This document shows, in pieces, positions 35,504 to 44,806 of a stretch of DNA of 64,000 nt; position 1 is the stretch's first letter; the number at the start of each line of letters is the position of its first letter. The notes below the pieces were generated by a model, which worked only from the letters and a program-made list of their open reading frames with translations, did no database searches and was not told the DNA's origin. The DNA is taken from contig NZ_KB893637.1 of the NCBI RefSeq assembly GCF_000374125.1, forward strand, positions 434,001 to 498,000, read 5' to 3'. This DNA comes from Niabella aurantiaca DSM 17617 (GTDB lineage: Bacteria; Bacteroidota; Bacteroidia; Chitinophagales; Chitinophagaceae). The translations under genes and the position numbers were made by a program.

Positions 35504-38044
35504 ATGAAAAAAATAGTCTTTGCTGTCATTATACTTTTCGGGGCCCTTGTGTCCAATGCGCAGGAATTACGTATTAAAAATAACAAAGTGCAGCGCGTGC
35601 TGCAGTACGATGGTGCCGTATGGCGCACCAAAAGGTTTTTGAGCCCCGATGGCCGTACGGTGCTGGAAGTCAAAAGCGATGAATTCCATATCCTGCCCAT
35701 GAACAACAGCGAGGGACTGACCATATCCGGTTTTACAGCCGTTGCGGATCCAAAGCAATACCAGGCAGGCGATACCAGCTTTTGTGAAATTACCTACCGG
35801 CCCGGCGCCGCAGCTCTAAAGAACAGTGCCTGCCCGCAGCAGGTGATCATTATCTATTTTGCGGTGAAGGGGCAGCCGTTCACACGAAAAAAACTGCGGC
35901 TGCTATTTGACAGACCGGCAACGGTAGACCGGTTGGAGGTGGAACGGTTTATAAACGGGGATGAGCAGACCGGCGGCGGTCGCGGCGAGCCGGTGTTCAT
36001 AAAAGATCAATGGTTTACCGGACTGGAATACCCGGCCGGGTACAGCCGCCGGGGCAACGGCAACCAGCCGGCGAGCTATGGCCGCTACTACGATTCGGTG
36101 GGCAATTACAGTTTTATAGACCTGGAAGGAAGGGATGTGGAGCCGCATCCGGCAAAAGGCATGGTACGCCTGATGCACTTCCCCGGTTACGCAGTAAGAT
36201 CGGCAACCGGCTATGAAATCAACAGCAAGGTTTCCGTAACCGGCTATGCGGGAAAAAATACACCGGTGAAGCAGGCGTTTATGCAGTACCTGGCCACCAT
36301 CTGGAAAAAACCGGTTTCTTTTCTCAACTATAATAACTGGTTCGATAGGTCGGCAAAGGACCTGAGCGGCGATCATTTTCTGAACGTTTACCGGAAATAT
36401 AAAAAAGAGCTGGAGCCTTATGGCATCAAACTGGATGGCATGGTCCCGGACAACGGCTGGCAGAACCGGAAAAGCGTCTGGGAACCGTCCCCTGCTTATT
36501 TCCCTGGCGGAGACAATGACCTGGTTGCCCTCAGCAATAAACTAAAAAAAGAAGGAACGCACCTGGGGCTTTGGCTGTCGTTGAACGGGTACACCAATGA
36601 TATGAAATGGGGGGCGGAAAATGGTTATGCCGTTGCCAAAAGCAATGCTTATTTTAAACAGTATGGCCGGTATTTCAGCCTCTCGGCAGACCGGTACAAA
36701 GCTGCCATCCTGAAGAGAGTGCCGGAGCTGGCACAAAAGGCAGACCTTATTTATTATAAGCATGATTTTAACGAGCTCTGTGATCCGGGCGAAGGCAATA
36801 ATCATCCACCTACCGACCGTCATGGTCATGAAGCCAACCTGGATGTGGCGTTGCAGGTACTTACAGCAACCCGAAAGGCGCGGCCGGGTATTATACAGAA
36901 CCTTACCAACTGGGTCTGGTTTTCTCCCTGGTGGCTGCAGTATGCAGACTATTTATGGATGCTTGCAGGCGATGACGGAAAGAACGGCAATACACCGGAG
37001 CTGTCGGAGAAAGCGTTATTTACCACGGACCGGGATACCTATATCTGGCGGATGTTTGGCAACCCGGCAGACCGGCCGCTGGTTCCCGTATCCCGTTTGA
37101 TGACACATGGCATCCTGCAGACCTCGGTCAAGGAAAAAGACCTGCCGTTGCGCGACTGGGCGGATTACGTACTGATGCATTATGGTCGGGGCACATTGCT
37201 TAAAGAATGGTATATTTCCCTGGATGCCATGCGCCCGGAGCTGTGGTCGTCACTGGCAGGTATTTTAAAATGGGCCCGGCAGCATGAGCCACAGTTGAAC
37301 AATGCCGTATTTGTCGGAGGCAGGCCCGATGAAGGAAACGCCTACGGCTACATCGGCTGGTATCAGGATAAAGCCGTATTAACGGCCCGCAATACGGCCC
37401 CGGTGCCGCAAAGGCTGGTCATTCCCTTTAACAGCGGAACCGGCTTTTACGGAGCTGCCGGCGCATCATACAGGGCGCGTATCACCTATCCCTATGAAGA
37501 GGACTACCCGGTTGCATTCATCGCAGGAAAAACCATTGAAGTGGTGCTGCCCGGCTATGCAACAATGGAGTTTGAAATTGAAAAAGGGCGGCCGGTAAAA
37601 AACAGCAGAACGGAGCCGGCAGCGATCCGCTTTCAGGTGCAGGAGCACCGGGGCGACAGTATGGTGAGGATAAAGCTGAAAGTGCCCGGGGATATTAGAG
37701 CGGGCAGCGAATTACAGGTGATCGGTTATCCGCATCTTCCGGACCTCTCCTTGAACGGTCAGGATGCCGCACCGCAGCGCAGCGCTGTTTCCCGGCTCAA
37801 TCATTTCGCCAGCTATGCCGTTGCCGGGATGAAGAGCAAAAAAGCGGTTCCGTGGGGCATGGCCGGGTATTCTTTATTGCCTTATGCCGGGAAGGAGCTC
37901 GAACTTACATTCAGGAATGTATCGGGAACGTTTCATGCATATATTGCCGCCGAGCAGGAAGTGAAGGTATCAAAAACGGGCAGCGGAAAAAACCTGTTGC
38001 CGGTAGTGCAGGACCGGAGACGGCAAACCCTGCAATTGTATTAA
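35504..38044 (+). CDS. GH36-like alpha-galactosidase (clan GH-D), exported
   Basis: An 846-residue secreted protein with signal peptide MKKIVFAVIILFGALVSNAQ; the ATG at 35504 is preferred over the in-frame GTG at 35483. An N-terminal beta-rich domain (about 20-270) is followed by a TIM barrel with YNNWFDRS, KLDGMVPDNGW and LGLWLSLNG, the GH36-type nucleophile strand YYKHDFNE (D421), and AGDDG (D490/D491) as candidate acid/base. Two C-terminal beta domains complete it. The barrel motifs fit melibiase-type enzymes, but the low similarity to textbook GH36 signatures leaves the exact specificity open (alpha-galactoside or alpha-N-acetylgalactosaminide). It begins the glycosidase part of the PUL. 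Confidence 0.65.
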   Translation: MKKIVFAVIILFGALVSNAQELRIKNNKVQRVLQYDGAVWRTKRFLSPDGRTVLEVKSDEFHILPMNNSEGLTISGFTAVADPKQYQAGDTSFCEITYRPGAAALKNSACPQQVIIIYFAVKGQPFTRKKLRLLFDRPATVDRLEVERFINGDEQTGGGRGEPVFIKDQWFTGLEYPAGYSRRGNGNQPASYGRYYDSVGNYSFIDLEGRDVEPHPAKGMVRLMHFPGYAVRSATGYEINSKVSVTGYAGKNTPVKQAFMQYLATIWKKPVSFLNYNNWFDRSAKDLSGDHFLNVYRKYKKELEPYGIKLDGMVPDNGWQNRKSVWEPSPAYFPGGDNDLVALSNKLKKEGTHLGLWLSLNGYTNDMKWGAENGYAVAKSNAYFKQYGRYFSLSADRYKAAILKRVPELAQKADLIYYKHDFNELCDPGEGNNHPPTDRHGHEANLDVALQVLTATRKARPGIIQNLTNWVWFSPWWLQYADYLWMLAGDDGKNGNTPELSEKALFTTDRDTYIWRMFGNPADRPLVPVSRLMTHGILQTSVKEKDLPLRDWADYVLMHYGRGTLLKEWYISLDAMRPELWSSLAGILKWARQHEPQLNNAVFVGGRPDEGNAYGYIGWYQDKAVLTARNTAPVPQRLVIPFNSGTGFYGAAGASYRARITYPYEEDYPVAFIAGKTIEVVLPGYATMEFEIEKGRPVKNSRTEPAAIRFQVQEHRGDSMVRIKLKVPGDIRAGSELQVIGYPHLPDLSLNGQDAAPQRSAVSRLNHFASYAVAGMKSKKAVPWGMAGYSLLPYAGKELELTFRNVSGTFHAYIAAEQEVKVSKTGSGKNLLPVVQDRRRQTLQLY

Positions 38045-38116
38045 AACAGGTGGCACTTTTCTTTTATATTGCCCAATCCCATTTTTATGTATCTGACTGA
38101 ACGATTATTGATAACA

Positions 38117-39475
38117 ATGAAAAGGCTGATTTTACCGGTAGCTATGGCGATCAGCAGCGTTGTGTTATTTGCCCAGCAGACAAAAAAAGTAGTGTTGCCT
38201 AATGCGCAGCAACTTCAATGGTCTGCTGCCGAGATCGGGGCTATCATTCATTTCGATTTGGTTAATTACGTGCCCGGTTATAACTGGCGCAACTGGGGCA
38301 CGCACCCGTCTGCAAAGGTTTTTAATCCTTTAAAGCTCGATACAGACCAATGGGTACGTGCGGCAAAGGCCGCGGGCGCTACTTACGTACTGTTGGTTGC
38401 GAAGCATTGTTCGGGGTTCAGCCTGTGGCCCACCGGCGCTCATCCGTATAGTGTAAAAAACGCTCCCTGGAAAAACGGGAAGGGTGACATTGTAAAAGAT
38501 TTTATGGCCAGTTGCAGGAAGTATCATGTGAAACCGGGTATTTATGCAAGCGCCTCGGCAAATGGATATTGCTATGTTGATAATCCCGGCCTGGTACAAA
38601 AAGGATCCCCCTTTACACAAGAACAGTATAATGCCATTGTAATAAAGCAGCTTACGGAGTTATGGAGTAATTATGGAAAATTATTTGAAATATGGTTTGA
38701 TGGAGGTGTACTGCCAGTAGAAAAGGGGGGACCTCCAATTGCTGCATTGCTAAAGAAACTGCAACCGGACGCCATCGTATTTCAAGGGCCTGTAAAGGCA
38801 AAGAACCTGGTAAGATGGATTGGTAACGAGGAGGGGGCGGCGCCCTATCCTAACTGGAGCACGTCTGACGCCACCACATCCGCTACGGGAACAATAAAAG
38901 TGGATCATATGCAGGGGGATCCAAACGGAAAGATCTGGTGCCCCGGCGAAGCAGATTTTCCTTTACGCACAGGTTGGCAGGGGGGATGGTTCTGGAAGGC
39001 GGAGGGACAAAAAATGCTGTCCCTGCAGCAGCTGCTCAAAAACTACTATACCAGTGTAGGTCGCAATGCCAATATGCTTTTGGGCATTGTGGTAGATACG
39101 AGTGGCCAGGTGCCGGCGGAAGATGTGGAAAGACTTACCGAATTTGGCAATGCGGTTAAAGAAAGGTTTGCCCGTCCGGTATTTGCCGGCAAGGCAAAAG
39201 GAACAACAGTACTGCTGACCATTGCTCCCAGGCCTGTTACCCTTAACTGCATAGTGCTGCAGGAAGATATAGCACAGGGTGAGCGCATACGCCGGTATGC
39301 AGTAGACGCCTGGATAAACAATAGCTGGAAGCTGATTGCAGAAGGCAGTTCCATCGGGCATAAACGCATACAGGAATTCACGCCGGTTCATACAACTAAA
39401 ATAAGGTGGCGGGTGACTGAAGCTGTTGCTCCCCCTGTTTTAAAGAACATTGCCCTGTATGACATTAAAATGTAG
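38117..39475 (+). CDS. alpha-L-fucosidase, GH29
   Basis: A 452-residue secreted glycosidase. The ATG at 38117 gives signal peptide MKRLILPVAMAISSVVLFAQ; open frame continues 48 bp upstream but adds only a polar leader. The barrel shows family marks: GAIIHFDLVNY, YVLLVAKHCSGFSLWPT, and the nucleophile strand EIWFDGG (D195), then GNEEGAAPYPNWS. The last 90 residues (NCIVLQEDIAQGERIRRYAVDAWI...) form a discoidin-like beta-sandwich typical of GH29 enzymes. It hydrolyses terminal alpha-L-fucose. It follows the GH36-like gene by 72 bp. Confidence 0.94.
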   Translation: MKRLILPVAMAISSVVLFAQQTKKVVLPNAQQLQWSAAEIGAIIHFDLVNYVPGYNWRNWGTHPSAKVFNPLKLDTDQWVRAAKAAGATYVLLVAKHCSGFSLWPTGAHPYSVKNAPWKNGKGDIVKDFMASCRKYHVKPGIYASASANGYCYVDNPGLVQKGSPFTQEQYNAIVIKQLTELWSNYGKLFEIWFDGGVLPVEKGGPPIAALLKKLQPDAIVFQGPVKAKNLVRWIGNEEGAAPYPNWSTSDATTSATGTIKVDHMQGDPNGKIWCPGEADFPLRTGWQGGWFWKAEGQKMLSLQQLLKNYYTSVGRNANMLLGIVVDTSGQVPAEDVERLTEFGNAVKERFARPVFAGKAKGTTVLLTIAPRPVTLNCIVLQEDIAQGERIRRYAVDAWINNSWKLIAEGSSIGHKRIQEFTPVHTTKIRWRVTEAVAPPVLKNIALYDIKM

Positions 39476-40034
39476 GTGTTGTTTAAACGTTCCGGATGGC
39501 AACAAACGGGCTGTGGTTGTATCAAAGGCCTTCTATTGGTGCTAAAAAGACCGGATCTTTTGATAGCAAACGGGGTGCGGCGTGCCGCAATCATTGTAAC
39601 AAGAACTCCCGGAGCCTGCTCTTAGCCGCAGCGTGGCGGGAATCTTTTTGGGAAAGGTTTACATTACGGGTGCGCTGCACCTCCATGCATCTTGTGTTGG
39701 TTGCGAATAATACGAAAGTGAATGATAATTCAGGCCGATACCATCCCGTATAATGCCGATGTGATAGCCGTTCAGGCGAATGGAATGGGCCTATTACGGA
39801 TATTCAATCGGTATAAGCGCAACGCCGCGCTGCAGCTTTGCTTTGACCATTGAATTCTTGAAATGAACCGGACGCACATGCGATCGCAATCGGGATTCCG
39901 GTATCTAAAAGAATGATCTGTCAACAGATCCCGAAACACCCGTCCGTCTGCTTGTAGGGGTGGGAGATTCGGTTTTAGAATGACTTTAGAAAACGCAGCT
40001 TCCTGATGCTGTTAAAAAATAAAAAAATAAGCAG
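39476..40034. other. 559-bp gap within the PUL
   Basis: No convincing gene was found on either strand. A 7-bp perfect inverted repeat (GATCTGT 39915-39921, ACAGATC 39924-39930, 2-nt loop) is the only structure noted, and the last 20 bases are A-rich before the next ATG. The size suggests the SGNH esterase/GH89 pair has its own promoter here. Confidence 0.4.
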
Positions 40035-40865
40035 ATGAAACAATTGCATTCGGGGTTTCTTTTAGCTGTCATGTTGCTGCTCAGCTGCGAATCGCAAAGA
40101 TCCACGCAACAGGGCGTTCCAAAACATAAAAATGATTTTCACATTTTTATATTGATGGGACAGTCGAATATGTCGGGATATGCCTACCTGCAACCGGGCG
40201 ACAGCATACCCGTTCCGCATGTTTTCAAGCTGCCTACCATCTACTCCGGCAGATTGAGCTGGGAGCCTGCGGCGCATCCGTTGCACAACCGGTTACCATC
40301 GGACCGCTTTGGGTTGGGGCTGCCTTTTGCAACAGCATACCGGGCACATCACAGGAACGTTTCCGTTGGACTGATACCCCTTGCTTTTGGCGGGGCCGGG
40401 ATTGACCAGTTGAAGAAAGGCACCCCGGTGTATGATGATTTTCTAAAAAAGCTGGCATTTGCCCGGGAATCCGGCATTATAGAAGGCTTGCTCTGGCACC
40501 AGGGTGAATCGGATACGGTAGATGAAGAAAAAGCGAATAGCTATGCGCATAAATTGCTTCAGTTGGTAAGGGACATAAGAAAAGAAGTGGGCAATGAGGG
40601 TTTGCCTGTTATAGTAGGTGACCTGGCGGAGTTTTATGGTACTTCCAAAGAGCACAATAAACCGGACCGGGTAGCAAGGATCAATAAAATACGGCAGGTG
40701 CTCCGGAGCCTGCCGCAAAAAATAACGAATGCCGCCTTTGTGGAAACCACCGGCTGCACTTCAATAGACGATCACTATGTACATTTTGACAGAGCGTCTT
40801 ATATCCTGTTGGGTAAAAGATATTTTGAAGCTTTTTCTAAACTAAAATCATCACTCAATCCATGA
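40035..40865 (+). CDS. SGNH-type carbohydrate acetylesterase (sialate O-acetylesterase-like)
   Basis: A 276-residue lipoprotein or secreted enzyme with signal ending LLLSC (Cys about residue 18). The SASA/CE6-type SGNH hydrolase blocks are present: ILMGQSNMSG with nucleophile S44, PLAFGGAGI, LLWHQGESD, and the closing DDHYVHFD with H250 as catalytic His. These enzymes remove acetyl groups from sialic acid or xylan residues; the flanking fucosidase and alpha-GlcNAcase favour animal-type or related glycoprotein glycans. Its stop overlaps the GH89 start by 4 bp, so the pair is coupled. Confidence 0.88.
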   Translation: MKQLHSGFLLAVMLLLSCESQRSTQQGVPKHKNDFHIFILMGQSNMSGYAYLQPGDSIPVPHVFKLPTIYSGRLSWEPAAHPLHNRLPSDRFGLGLPFATAYRAHHRNVSVGLIPLAFGGAGIDQLKKGTPVYDDFLKKLAFARESGIIEGLLWHQGESDTVDEEKANSYAHKLLQLVRDIRKEVGNEGLPVIVGDLAEFYGTSKEHNKPDRVARINKIRQVLRSLPQKITNAAFVETTGCTSIDDHYVHFDRASYILLGKRYFEAFSKLKSSLNP

Positions 40866-43138
40866 CCGGATATTTTAAAAACAGGAATATGTCATTCAGA
40901 TTTAAAGTTCTTACGTTAATTGTTTTAAGTATAGTTGCCGTTGCGGTTGCTCCGGCCCGGGGTTTTGACACGCAGGCTGCGGAACGCCTGATCCGGCGGG
41001 TGGTGCCGGCTCATGCCCAACAATTTAGGGTGGCCGCCATACCTGCAGACAATGGGAAAGATGTGTTTGAAATTGAATCCGGTAAAGGGCGGATCGTGCT
41101 ACGGGGCAATAGTCCTGTTGCAGTAGCGTCCGCGCTTAACTGGTATTTGAAGTACTATTGCCATGTGCAGCGCAGCTGGTGTGGCGATCAGATGCGTTTG
41201 CCGGCAAAGCTGCCGGTAGTTCCGGAAAAAGTGCGGCAGGTGACCCCCTATGCAAAAAGGTCATACCTGAACTATTGTACCTTTAATTATTCGATGAGCT
41301 GGTGGAACTGGGAGCGCTGGGAGCGGGAGATCGACTGGATGGCCATGCACGGGATCAATATGCCGCTGGCCGTTACGGGACAGGAAGCCGTATGGCAACG
41401 TACCCTGCGCCGGTTTGGAATGAGTGATGATGAAATACGCGCCTTCCTGGTAGGACCGGCATACCAGGCCTGGCAATGGATGACCAATATTGAAGGGGTT
41501 TACGGACCCCTGCCGCAGCAATGGATCAACCGGAGCATTGTACTGGGCAAAAAGATCCTGCAAAGGGAGCGGGACCTGGGTATGACGCCGATATTACAGG
41601 GCTTTACCGGTTATGTGCCCCGGGCATTGAAGCGGCACCAGCCGCAGGCCGACATTGTGGAAAAGCCGGTATGGTTTTTTGTAGGAGGTCCCACGGCGCA
41701 GTTGAACCCGGTGGATCCGCTGTTCAGCAAAATGGCAAAGGCCTTTATCGAAGAGCAGACACGGCTGTTTGGGACCGATCATATTTATGCGGCGGATCCC
41801 TTTCATGAAGGCAAACCGCCGGTGAGCGGTGATGATTATTTAACAGCCGTTGGGAAAAAGATCTATGAAGCCACTGCCGCCGCCGATCCGGAAGCCATCA
41901 TAGCCATGCAAACCTGGAGCATGCGTAAACCCATTGTAGAGGCGATCCCGGCCGGCCGCATCATCATGCTGGACTTGAACAGCCAGAAATGGAAGGGGAG
42001 CCAGGCTTTTTGGGGGCGTCCCTGGCTGGCGGGTATCATCCATAATTTTGGAGGCAATACCGCCATGGGAGGCAATTTAAATGAAGTAATGGAGCGGTTT
42101 CCCCGGTTGCTGAACAATAAAAGTGAAACCCGCAATTTATCAGGCATCGGGATGTTCCCCGAAGCCATCGGGCATAACCCCGTTATTTATGAGGCCGCCA
42201 GTGAAATGGCCTGGCACGCCCGGCAGCCGGATACCAAAGAATGGCTGTACGGTTATCTCCGGGGCCGCTACGGCCGCCTGGATGATGCGGTGAAGAACGC
42301 CTGGGACCTGCTGCTGGAAACCGTTTACGGCCGGAAAACGGGGGTGGAGACCTTTCGCGAATCTGCCATTTGCGCCCGGCCGGCCCTGACGGTATATGGC
42401 GCTTCACCCAATGGCGCGCTCAACAGCCGGAAGAATTATCATTTTCAAACCCTGTGGACCGCTGTAAGATCCATGATGGCGGCTGGTGAAGTTACAAGGC
42501 GCACGGATACCTATAAATACGACCTGGTGGATCTGATGCGGCAATGCCTGGCCGATCTGGCGATACCCATACAGGCAAATATGGGAAATGCATACCGCAA
42601 CAGCAAACGAGACAGCTTTGCTTTTTACAGCCACCAGTTTCTGGAGCTCATGGATGATTTTGATGGGCTCCTCGGCACCCGTAAAGAGTTTTTGCTGGGC
42701 AAATGGCTGTCCGATGCAAGAGCCATCGGTACTACCACCGCCGAAAAAGACCTTTATGAAAAAAATGCACGGGGCCTCATCACGATCTGGGGACCTTATG
42801 ATTCCAGCGCGATCCAGTATGATTATTCCGCCCGTCAATGGAACGGGTTGGTCCGCACTTTTTATAAACCACGCTGGGAAAAATTCATCGCAATGCTTCA
42901 GGGCGAATTAAAAAAGCAGCCGGATCAGCGGTACCGGGAGGTCAATATTAACCACCGGTTCCGGCGGCCCCGCAATAACGCCAATGACTTTTACCGGATG
43001 ATCTCGCAATGGGAATCCGACTGGGTTACCCGTCCGGGGGTGATCACACAAACGGCGGCTTCCGGCGGCGAGCTGAGAACGGTACAGCGCTTTTATCGCA
43101 AATGGCACCCCGTGGCATCGGCACTCTACCGGCCATAG
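40862..43138 (+). CDS. alpha-N-acetylglucosaminidase, GH89
   Basis: A 758-residue exported enzyme. The first ATG (40862) overlaps the esterase stop; an ATG at 40889 is an alternative that places the hydrophobic signal (FKVLTLIVLSIVAVAVAPARG) closer to the N-terminus. The NAGLU domain order is complete: N-terminal alpha/beta domain, then the TIM barrel with YCTFNYSMSWWNWERWEREIDW-type helix, MHGINMPLAVTGQE, PILQGFTGYVP, the ADPFHEGKPP acid segment and MLDLNSQ, and a C-terminal all-alpha domain. GH89 enzymes release terminal alpha-linked GlcNAc, found on some mucin O-glycans and heparan. Confidence 0.95.
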   Translation: MTGYFKNRNMSFRFKVLTLIVLSIVAVAVAPARGFDTQAAERLIRRVVPAHAQQFRVAAIPADNGKDVFEIESGKGRIVLRGNSPVAVASALNWYLKYYCHVQRSWCGDQMRLPAKLPVVPEKVRQVTPYAKRSYLNYCTFNYSMSWWNWERWEREIDWMAMHGINMPLAVTGQEAVWQRTLRRFGMSDDEIRAFLVGPAYQAWQWMTNIEGVYGPLPQQWINRSIVLGKKILQRERDLGMTPILQGFTGYVPRALKRHQPQADIVEKPVWFFVGGPTAQLNPVDPLFSKMAKAFIEEQTRLFGTDHIYAADPFHEGKPPVSGDDYLTAVGKKIYEATAAADPEAIIAMQTWSMRKPIVEAIPAGRIIMLDLNSQKWKGSQAFWGRPWLAGIIHNFGGNTAMGGNLNEVMERFPRLLNNKSETRNLSGIGMFPEAIGHNPVIYEAASEMAWHARQPDTKEWLYGYLRGRYGRLDDAVKNAWDLLLETVYGRKTGVETFRESAICARPALTVYGASPNGALNSRKNYHFQTLWTAVRSMMAAGEVTRRTDTYKYDLVDLMRQCLADLAIPIQANMGNAYRNSKRDSFAFYSHQFLELMDDFDGLLGTRKEFLLGKWLSDARAIGTTTAEKDLYEKNARGLITIWGPYDSSAIQYDYSARQWNGLVRTFYKPRWEKFIAMLQGELKKQPDQRYREVNINHRFRRPRNNANDFYRMISQWESDWVTRPGVITQTAASGGELRTVQRFYRKWHPVASALYRP

Positions 43139-43197
43139 TCCGCAGGCCGGCACGACTCCCGCGATATTCGTATTTAGAGTTTGATGTTTGGTGTCCG

Positions 43198-43348
43198 ATG
43201 CGTATTTGTCCGCCCGGATTCTTAGCTGACTGCTGAAAGCTGAAGGCTGATCGCTGTTCCAGGTTTAAAGTTCCACGTTGGATTCCCGTTTGGGACCTGA
43301 TGCGTATTTTTCCGTTCGGGGTTTTTAGCTGACTGCTAAAAGCTAAAA
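43198..43348. repeat. imperfect direct repeat in convergent gap
   Basis: Two copies of a roughly 48-bp unit (43198-43245 and 43299-43348, offset 101 bp) share GATGCGTATTT, a TTAGCTGACTGCT core and an AAAGCT tail. The gap separates the GH89 gene from the convergent efflux operon. Units with the same word-like composition recur downstream (see the repeats near 56.5, 60.1 and 62.3 kb). Confidence 0.6.
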
Positions 43349-43377
43349 ACATCTCATCGCTCAACGCTCGAATCTCA

Positions 43378-44718
43378 TTACTTCCGCAACAATGCGCCTT
43401 TCAGCCGCATCAGTTCCGTTTCCGACAGCTTGGTATTGTACCGGGCCTCGATCAGCCGGTCGTAGGCCTGAGCCAGGCTGAGCTGGGCTTCGCGCAGCTG
43501 TACTAAAGTGGCCATGCCCAGCTTATAGGTCTGGAACACGATGTCCACATTCTCTTTTGCCAGCTCAATATTTTCTTCTTCCAGCTTCAGCGCCCGCTTT
43601 TGCTGATCGTAGTTCTTATAGGAATTGAGCACCTGCATATTGAGGAGGGAGCGTTGATTGTCGTAGTTGAGTTCTTCCATTTTCAGGCCCCACTGACTTT
43701 GCCGGATATTTCTCCTGGCGGATAGCTGGTTGAAGATGGGAATGCGGGCTGTGAGCCCATAGTTGTACCCGTGACTCTGATTGAACAGGGTAGAGAAGGG
43801 ATTGATGACCTTCTTGTTTTCCGTACGGGTAAAATTATACATAGAGCTGAAGGAGATGGTCGGATAAAGATCCGCCCGGCTCTCTTTTACAGTATAATGG
43901 GCAATATCGATCCTTGCTTTTGCCAGTTGCAGCGTGGGGCTGCTTTGTTCAATGCCTTCCAGGACGCCCCCCAGCGAAAGATCATAATTGAGAGGGATGG
44001 TATCCGGGATGTCAAAGGCCGTACCGCGGATCTGGCTGTTCATGGCCTGAGCCAGCTGTTCTTTCAGTTGCGCTACCTGAACCTCCTGCTGCATCCGCAG
44101 GGCTTTCTGGCTGTTGAGATCAACCTTGCTTTGCAGCACATCCGGCTTGGCGCCCGTACCGATGTCGAGTTTGTTCTGCGCCAGTTTTGCCCGTTCGTTA
44201 TTCAGCTTTATCTGTACTTCGGTTGCTTCCATCTGCTGCTTACCCCTTGCAATGGCGTAGTAATTGGTGATCACGGCGGCAATGGTGTTCATGACCTGTT
44301 CCCGGATGGTATATTCGCCGGCTTCCAGCAGCGCGGCTACCTTATCGCGGGTGGCAAACATTTTCAACCCGTCGAACAGTACCCAGTCAAGGGAAACGTT
44401 GGCCTGCACATTGTTGCTCCGGATATTATTGGATTTTCGCTGGGTGCCGTCGGCCAGTGTTTGCTTTTGACTGTTATTGGTATTGGTAAGGCCGGCGTTC
44501 CCGTTTACCGAGGGCAGGAATACCATGTTGCGGTAACTGTAATCGATGGCCGCAATAGTAGAGTCGTTCTTTGATAGTTGAATCTCGTAATTGTTGAGCA
44601 GGGCAGTTGCGATCGCTTCTTCCAATGTAAGCAGCCGCTGTGCACGAAGCGGCCCGGAAAATATCAATGCCACCACAATGATGCAGCATATCTTTCCTGT
44701 ATAAAAATAGTTGTTCAT
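43378..44718 (-). CDS. TolC-family outer-membrane efflux protein
   Basis: A 446-residue outer-membrane channel. The frame is open to 44859, which would overlap the upstream pump gene by 53 bp; ATG at 44718 (or 44730) gives a proper signal peptide (YFYTGKICCIIVVALIFSGPLRAQ) and is preferred. Two TolC/OEP repeats are visible, each with long coiled-coil helices; the signature TLEEAIATALLNNYEIQLSK opens the first. It is the last gene of a three-gene RND system and provides the exit duct across the outer membrane. Confidence 0.93.
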   Translation of the reverse strand: MNNYFYTGKICCIIVVALIFSGPLRAQRLLTLEEAIATALLNNYEIQLSKNDSTIAAIDYSYRNMVFLPSVNGNAGLTNTNNSQKQTLADGTQRKSNNIRSNNVQANVSLDWVLFDGLKMFATRDKVAALLEAGEYTIREQVMNTIAAVITNYYAIARGKQQMEATEVQIKLNNERAKLAQNKLDIGTGAKPDVLQSKVDLNSQKALRMQQEVQVAQLKEQLAQAMNSQIRGTAFDIPDTIPLNYDLSLGGVLEGIEQSSPTLQLAKARIDIAHYTVKESRADLYPTISFSSMYNFTRTENKKVINPFSTLFNQSHGYNYGLTARIPIFNQLSARRNIRQSQWGLKMEELNYDNQRSLLNMQVLNSYKNYDQQKRALKLEEENIELAKENVDIVFQTYKLGMATLVQLREAQLSLAQAYDRLIEARYNTKLSETELMRLKGALLRK

Positions 44719-44806
44719 GCGTTCAGGCATTTTGATTAATGAATGGCCACTGCGATCGTTACGCAAAGCGAGCGGTTGCGCACAACTTCCGGGTCTGAGC
44801 AACGGG

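Noticed and set aside
35504-38044. Assignment of the large PUL glycosidase to GH31
   Set aside because: The KHDFN nucleophile strand and overall order fit clan GH-D (GH36-like) better; GH31 signature motifs (WxDMNE type) are absent.
39496-39753. 85-codon frame in the PUL gap
   Set aside because: Arg/Cys/Trp-rich random-looking translation with no motif, and no start context; not called as a gene.
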